Assembly: GCF_015523185.1 (NCBI RefSeq)
Contig: NZ_WAKV01000056.1
Span: forward strand, 1 to 35,144
Direction of reading: 5' to 3'
Source of the DNA: Thermococcus sp.
Lineage (GTDB): Archaea > Methanobacteriota_B > Thermococci > Thermococcales > Thermococcaceae
Length of the DNA: 35,144 nucleotides
The notes below the pieces were generated by a model. That model searched no databases and had not been told where the DNA came from. It saw nothing but the letters and a program-made list of their open reading frames with translations. A program made the translations under genes and the position numbers. Shown piece after piece: positions 31,259 through 35,144 of this stretch. The first letter of the stretch is position 1. Each line of letters starts with the position of its first letter.

Positions 31259-32839
31259 TCAGGCCTCGAGGCGGAGGCGCTTGATAACGAATTCCCTATC
31301 GAGGGAAGCCAAGAAAGGAGCGAGCCTCGGTCCGCGGTCCTTGCCGATGAAGATGTTGTAGAGTGCCTTGAACCACTTCCTACTTGGAATCCCACGCTTT
31401 TTAGCAGCATCAAAGAGAACGTTGTTCAGCTTGTCAACCGTGAATTCCTTGTTCCTTTCAAGCCATTCTGACACTTCAAGCATTGCCTCCCTGATTTCCG
31501 GCTCGAGCTCAACCTCTGGGAGTTTTTCGAGCAGGGTGAACTTAACGTCATCGGGCGCGTACTTCTCAACCCAGTTTTTGGCAAGTCTTATGCGGAGCCT
31601 TATCCTCTCGAGGTCTTCTTCGCTCAGCTCTTTTGGAACGTGCCCCTGCTCTTGGAGGATTTTGATTATGCCTTCCTCGTCAAGGTGTGGCATCTGGACG
31701 AGAGTTACGAGGAAGCGGAACGGGGCTTGAGCGACCAGTTTTTCGGGAACCTTCGGCATCGAGAGCTCATAGGTTCTCTTCAGTTCCTCCTCTTCCTCAG
31801 GGTTTTTGGCCTTTTCAAGGCCGAAGTATATCCTTTCAACCTTGTCAAACTCGTCGTAGAGGTTGAGAAGGCCCAAACCAAGGTCAATCTTAAGCTCTTT
31901 ATTTGGCCTCGTCTTCGCGTAGATAAACCGGATTATGCCTGGCTCGAGAACCTCGTAGAGGTCGGAAAGCAGTATCACGTTACCCCTACTCCCTGACATC
32001 TTGCCCTTCTGACCTTTTATTCCAACGAACTCGTACATCAGTGTCATGGGGGCCTTCCAGCCAAAGACCTTCTCGGATATCTCCTTTCCAGTGTCGTAGG
32101 AGCTTCCAGCAGCTAAGTGGTCCTTTCCGGCCGGTTCAAAGTCAACCTTGAAGTGTGCCCAGCGCATCGGCCAGTCAACGCGCCATCTAAGTTTCACGTT
32201 GCCCTCCCTTATGTCGGTCTCGCCTTCCTCTCCGCAGTGCTCACAGCGATATTTGACCTTCCACTCGCCGTCCCAAGAAATGAACTCCGCTTCCTTCCTG
32301 CACTTCGGACAGTAGACCATCACCGGTTGCCAGCTCTCCTCGAGCGGTGGCTGTTTGGCCCTCTCGCGGTACTTGTCGAGGACTGCCTTAATCTCATCCC
32401 TCTTTTCGAGGGCGAGCCTTATCTCGTCGGCATACTCCCCAGATTTGTACAGTTCGCTCGCGTAGAGGAAGTCCACCTCGATGCCAAGCTTTCTCACTTC
32501 TTCCTCGAACTTTTCCATGAAGTGCTCCGCATAACTATCATGACAGCCCCACGGGTCTGGAACCTCACGAACAGGCTTTGTTAAATGCTCCCTCCACTCG
32601 GCCGGGATGTCCTTCGGAACCTTCCTAAAGCGGTCGTAGTCATCCCACATGTGGATGTGTCTCACCTTCTTACCCCTATCGCGGAGGGCGTGGCCAACGA
32701 TGTAAGCCGTGAAGAACTCCCTAAAATTGCCTATGTGAACGTAACCGCTCGGGGTGATTCCACTCTCAACGACGTACTTCTCCTTGTCGCCCCTTTCTTT
32801 GATTATCTTCTCAGCCATGTAGTCAGCCCAGTGAACCAT
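31259..32839 (-). CDS. lysS: Class I lysyl-tRNA synthetase
   Basis: Charges tRNA-Lys; archaeal class I type, unrelated to the bacterial class II enzyme. The 526-aa protein has HIGN at 35-38, an inserted zinc ribbon C177-x2-C180 and C199-x2-C202, KMSGS at 280-284 and a C-terminal helical anticodon-cage domain. The ATG at 32839 ([11 protein letters not shown]) is preceded by GGTGGTGAGG, and a TATA element CTTAAAAGT at 32869-32877 (minus) predicts a leader of about 10 nt. The frame is open to 33016 but that extension precedes the promoter. The cognate tRNA-Lys(UUU) gene lies about 19 kb to the left. Confidence 0.97.
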   Translation of the reverse strand: MVHWADYMAEKIIKERGDKEKYVVESGITPSGYVHIGNFREFFTAYIVGHALRDRGKKVRHIHMWDDYDRFRKVPKDIPAEWREHLTKPVREVPDPWGCHDSYAEHFMEKFEEEVRKLGIEVDFLYASELYKSGEYADEIRLALEKRDEIKAVLDKYRERAKQPPLEESWQPVMVYCPKCRKEAEFISWDGEWKVKYRCEHCGEEGETDIREGNVKLRWRVDWPMRWAHFKVDFEPAGKDHLAAGSSYDTGKEISEKVFGWKAPMTLMYEFVGIKGQKGKMSGSRGNVILLSDLYEVLEPGIIRFIYAKTRPNKELKIDLGLGLLNLYDEFDKVERIYFGLEKAKNPEEEEELKRTYELSMPKVPEKLVAQAPFRFLVTLVQMPHLDEEGIIKILQEQGHVPKELSEEDLERIRLRIRLAKNWVEKYAPDDVKFTLLEKLPEVELEPEIREAMLEVSEWLERNKEFTVDKLNNVLFDAAKKRGIPSRKWFKALYNIFIGKDRGPRLAPFLASLDREFVIKRLRLEA

Positions 32840-32868
32840 CCTCACCACCTGCTCTAGCTCGGGAAAAG

Positions 32869-32877
32869 GACTTTTAA
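32869..32877 (-). promoter_or_regulatory. TATA promoter of lysS
   Basis: The minus strand reads CTTAAAAGT, predicted start near 32848, just upstream of GGTGGTGAGG and the ATG at 32839. Confidence 0.6.
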
Positions 32878-32954
32878 GGTTAAGCGTTAAGCTTTGTAAA
32901 AGGATAAACGAAAAATTTTTCTGATAACAGGATTTACATTTCGTGGGAACAAAA

Positions 32955-33563
32955 ATGATTGAATGGGTACCCTGCGCGGGTGTTGCCGCGGGTATTATTC
33001 TCCTTGCAATATGCATGACACAGAAATTAGGACACGAATGGGCGTGGATAAACAGGAAGATAATTCATTTCAGCATTGTTCCAGCCGTTCTAATGTTCTA
33101 CTACGGAGAAATTCCAGCCAAAGTCTTCAGCGTTTCGGCTTTCGCCTTTGGACTAGTTCAGCTGTGGCCACACATTAAAAAGAAAGAGTTCTCATGGTAT
33201 CAGATTGAGCACAACTACGGAGAGGTTTTCTTCGCATTTTCTGCCTCGGTAATCCCGCTTATTCTGCCGGTTAAGTACGCCACAGCTCTGTTACTTGCGA
33301 TGGCGATAAGCGATGGTGTTACTGGGATAGTGAGGCACCATTACTTCAGAAGGCACGGGTTCAAAGTAAAGCTGAAAAAGCACTGGACCGGGAGCATGGC
33401 CTACCTAATTACCGCCGTTCTGATAGCCTTTGCATTCCTTGATGGAGGGATAATAAAAAAGATTGTGTGGGCCGGAATACTGACGCTGGCAGAGTATCAG
33501 GGCTGGCTCGACGACAACCTTGCAGTTCCGCTCATTGGAAGTTTGCTGTTTTTCATCTACTGA
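32955..33563 (+). CDS. Polyprenol/dolichol/phytol kinase-like integral membrane protein (CTP-dependent type)
   Basis: Protein of 202 aa with six or seven membrane segments. Family marks: INRKIIHFS (the RKxxH motif of dolichol and phytol kinases), [14 protein letters not shown] (DG-containing loop), [12 protein letters not shown] in the place of the K-x-EGS motif, and the C-terminal [16 protein letters not shown], like DNLTIPL. These enzymes phosphorylate isoprenoid alcohols with CTP. In archaea this would supply dolichyl or geranylgeranyl phosphate for lipids or glycan carriers, which links it to the AglH-type gene at 16944. The ATG at 32955 is preferred to the GTG at 32943, but no clear ribosome site is seen for either. 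The 3' end overlaps DUF366 by 7 bp. Confidence 0.78.
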   Translation: MIEWVPCAGVAAGIILLAICMTQKLGHEWAWINRKIIHFSIVPAVLMFYYGEIPAKVFSVSAFAFGLVQLWPHIKKKEFSWYQIEHNYGEVFFAFSASVIPLILPVKYATALLLAMAISDGVTGIVRHHYFRRHGFKVKLKKHWTGSMAYLITAVLIAFAFLDGGIIKKIVWAGILTLAEYQGWLDDNLAVPLIGSLLFFIY

Positions 33564-34123
33564 GCCCACCGAACCTTAAGGCTGTCCTTCTTCACCTTTT
33601 CGAACTCAGCAACGAGGGCTTTTCCGGTCTTCTCCATAAAGTCATCAATGTCAGTAATGCCGAGCTCCTTGAGACCGATGGCATCTACACCCGCGGGGAT
33701 TCCCCTGGCTTCCACGTTTATCCCAATGTGAATCTTGACGCTGACAGGAGAAACTGTGGCTATTGAGATGCTGAGCTTCTTCCCGCTGACGTAGATGTCG
33801 TCGCCCTTTCTGATAGTCTTTATCCCGTATTCACCGAGAACTTCACAGAGCTTGGCTATGAAAAGCTTCTGGAGAGTTGAGGCAAAGAGGGTGTTGACAA
33901 GGTCAAAGACTTCGATTATGTAGTGCACCATATCGTCGCTTTTGATTTCCTTGCTCGCCCTCAAATCTTCTATGTCAATCATCTCCTCGACTTTAACGTC
34001 GCACTTCCCGCGGAAGACGACGAGGGAGTTGCCCAAGATTCCAAAGTTCCTGTAGGCCCAGTGGCTTTTAATTGCCGAGCCGTCGTAATCAATGCGCTTG
34101 TCTCTGATAACCAACAGCTCCAT
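33557..34123 (-). CDS. DUF366-family protein
   Basis: Soluble archaeal protein of 188 aa of unknown function, recognised from its N-terminus MELLVIRDKRIDYDGSAIKS and following HWAYRNFGILGNSLVVFRG. It has a later regular alpha/beta pattern with IHIGINVEARGIPAGVDAIG. DUF366 resembles class II synthetase or biotin-ligase-like folds in some classifications, but I would not assign activity. The ATG at 34123 follows GGGGTGATTGTT and lies 5 nt after the restored stop of the upstream HAD gene, so the two are one operon. Confidence 0.8.
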   Translation of the reverse strand: MELLVIRDKRIDYDGSAIKSHWAYRNFGILGNSLVVFRGKCDVKVEEMIDIEDLRASKEIKSDDMVHYIIEVFDLVNTLFASTLQKLFIAKLCEVLGEYGIKTIRKGDDIYVSGKKLSISIATVSPVSVKIHIGINVEARGIPAGVDAIGLKELGITDIDDFMEKTGKALVAEFEKVKKDSLKVRWAQ

Positions 34124-34128
34124 AACAA

Positions 34129-34604
34129 TCACCCCAGCTTTTCAAGGAGTTCCCTTAATTCTTCAAAAGATTTCGCATCCACCCACATGTGCACAAAGTT
34201 AACTGAGGGAAGTATCCTCCTAATCTCATCGACGTGAATATCTCTGTTATCCACGTAAATGACTCCTCAATATTGTATCCAATTGAGCTCAGCTCGTCAA
34301 GGGTCCGTCTTATCATGTCGGCCTTGTTTGGATGTCCCTCAATCTTTGGAAACAGGAAGTAGTCCCAGAGGCCAAAGCCTTCAAGAATACACCTCACCTT
34401 ATCCTCGAGGTTCCAACTGGCTATGCTCAGAACGAACCTTTCGCTTGCCCAGTCGAGGAACTCGCGAACGCCGTGAAAAAGGCATAGCTCCTGACCAGTA
34501 GAGTCTATGAGACAGTTGCCCCTAAACTCGGAAGGAGGAACCAAAACCGAAGCATCCTCATGGTCCCAGAGGGTGCCGTCTAAATCGAGAACTAGTAGTT
34601 TCAT
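34129..34604 (-). pseudogene. MDP-1-like HAD phosphatase with a single-base frameshift
   Basis: HAD-superfamily magnesium-dependent phosphatase-1 type. The N-terminus MKLLVLDLDGTLWDHEDAS holds the nucleophile and acid (D7, D9); LSIASWNLEDKV and the lysine-bearing FPKIEGHPNKADMI follow. After NIEES the frame goes on in unrelated sequence to a stop at 34155. The adjacent frame gives YVDNRDIHVDEIRRI and then VHMWVDAKSFEELRELLEKL, the expected metal-binding strand and tail, ending with TGA at 34129. One T is missing from what should be four (AAA at 34257-34259 on the plus strand), and restoring it gives about 158 aa. The break removes the last Asp-bearing motif, so the product as written would probably be inactive. 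Start ATG 34604 follows GGTGATTTC. Confidence 0.75.
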
Positions 34605-34633
34605 CGAAATCACCGGAATAAGAACGACAAGGG

Positions 34634-34643
34634 AATTTAATCC
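34634..34643 (-). promoter_or_regulatory. TATA-like promoter of the HAD-DUF366 unit
   Basis: The minus strand reads GGATTAAATTCC around this position, predicted start near 34613 with GGTGATTTC following. Confidence 0.4.
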
Positions 34644-34677
34644 TTATCATTGAGTCCTACAGAAGAGAATGGCAAAG

Positions 34678-35144
<467 letters not shown>

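Noticed and set aside
32840-33016. N-terminal extension of LysRS
   Set aside because: It has no similarity to LysRS, crosses the promoter, and the ribosome site fits the ATG at 32839.

Overview
The window is a stretch of a hyperthermophilic archaeal chromosome, almost certainly a Thermococcus species. The evidence is the archaeal gene set: tungsten aldehyde:ferredoxin oxidoreductase, Asp-ligated ferredoxin, PAN, Rio2, class I LysRS, a BpsA-type branched polyamine synthase, a Tk-SP-like subtilisin and archaeal TATA/BRE promoters with short GGTG-containing leaders. From memory, two blocks resemble T. kodakarensis gene order: the TK1689-1691 area (subtilisin, toroid protein, BpsA) and the TK2248-2252 area (radical SAM, TPR protein, Rio2, MFS, PAN). 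I could not verify this by search.

Layout. 1-2040: 3' part of nicotinate phosphoribosyltransferase, ferredoxin and a MIP18-family Fe-S carrier. 2092-3781: a two-gene minus-strand unit with a PP-loop ATPase and an EVE/YTH-like plus NucS-like nuclease gene that is frameshifted at a G7 run. 3899-8802: bpsA, then a secreted alpha/alpha-toroid membrane protein and a secreted subtilisin-like protease. 9078-12133: aor and its radical SAM cofactor-maturation partner cmo. 12245-13420: tRNA-Lys(UUU) and tRNA-Arg(CCG) face each other across about 950 bp of gene-free, AT-rich, hairpin-rich DNA. They are bounded by a perfect 63-bp inverted repeat that includes the tRNA 3' halves and a 34-nt shared trailer.

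13515-15201: a BlaI-type repressor, an M48 membrane protease and a dCMP deaminase in one tight operon. 15194-17840: surface-glycan genes (DUF2304 membrane protein, a HAD-GT2 fusion and a divergent MraY/AglH-type transferase). 17797-18546: a solitary cas6 with no array or other cas genes nearby. 18756-24623: PAN, MFS, Rio2, TPR protein, a BioB/LipS-like radical SAM enzyme and a second MFS. 24623-27764: Ntn asparaginase, an AbrB-PhoU regulator and a third MFS. 27774-30512: an indolepyruvate oxidoreductase beta-like subunit, a DUF1464 ASKHA kinase-like protein and a beta-RFAP synthase-family GHMP protein. 30571-34604: methyltransferase, LysRS, a polyprenol-kinase-like membrane protein, DUF366 and an MDP-1-like HAD phosphatase broken by a frameshift. 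34678-35144: the 3' end of 23S rRNA on the minus strand.

How the genes fit together: AOR, the IOR-type subunit and ferredoxin belong to ferredoxin-linked peptide fermentation. AglH-type, HAD-GT2, DUF2304 and polyprenol kinase-like proteins fit dolichol-linked glycan synthesis. The protease, toroid protein and MFS proteins are cell-envelope or secreted functions. The most unusual loci are the tRNA-bounded inverted-repeat island, the frameshifted EVE-like/NucS-like nuclease with its PP-loop partner, and the orphan Cas6 with a divergent active site.
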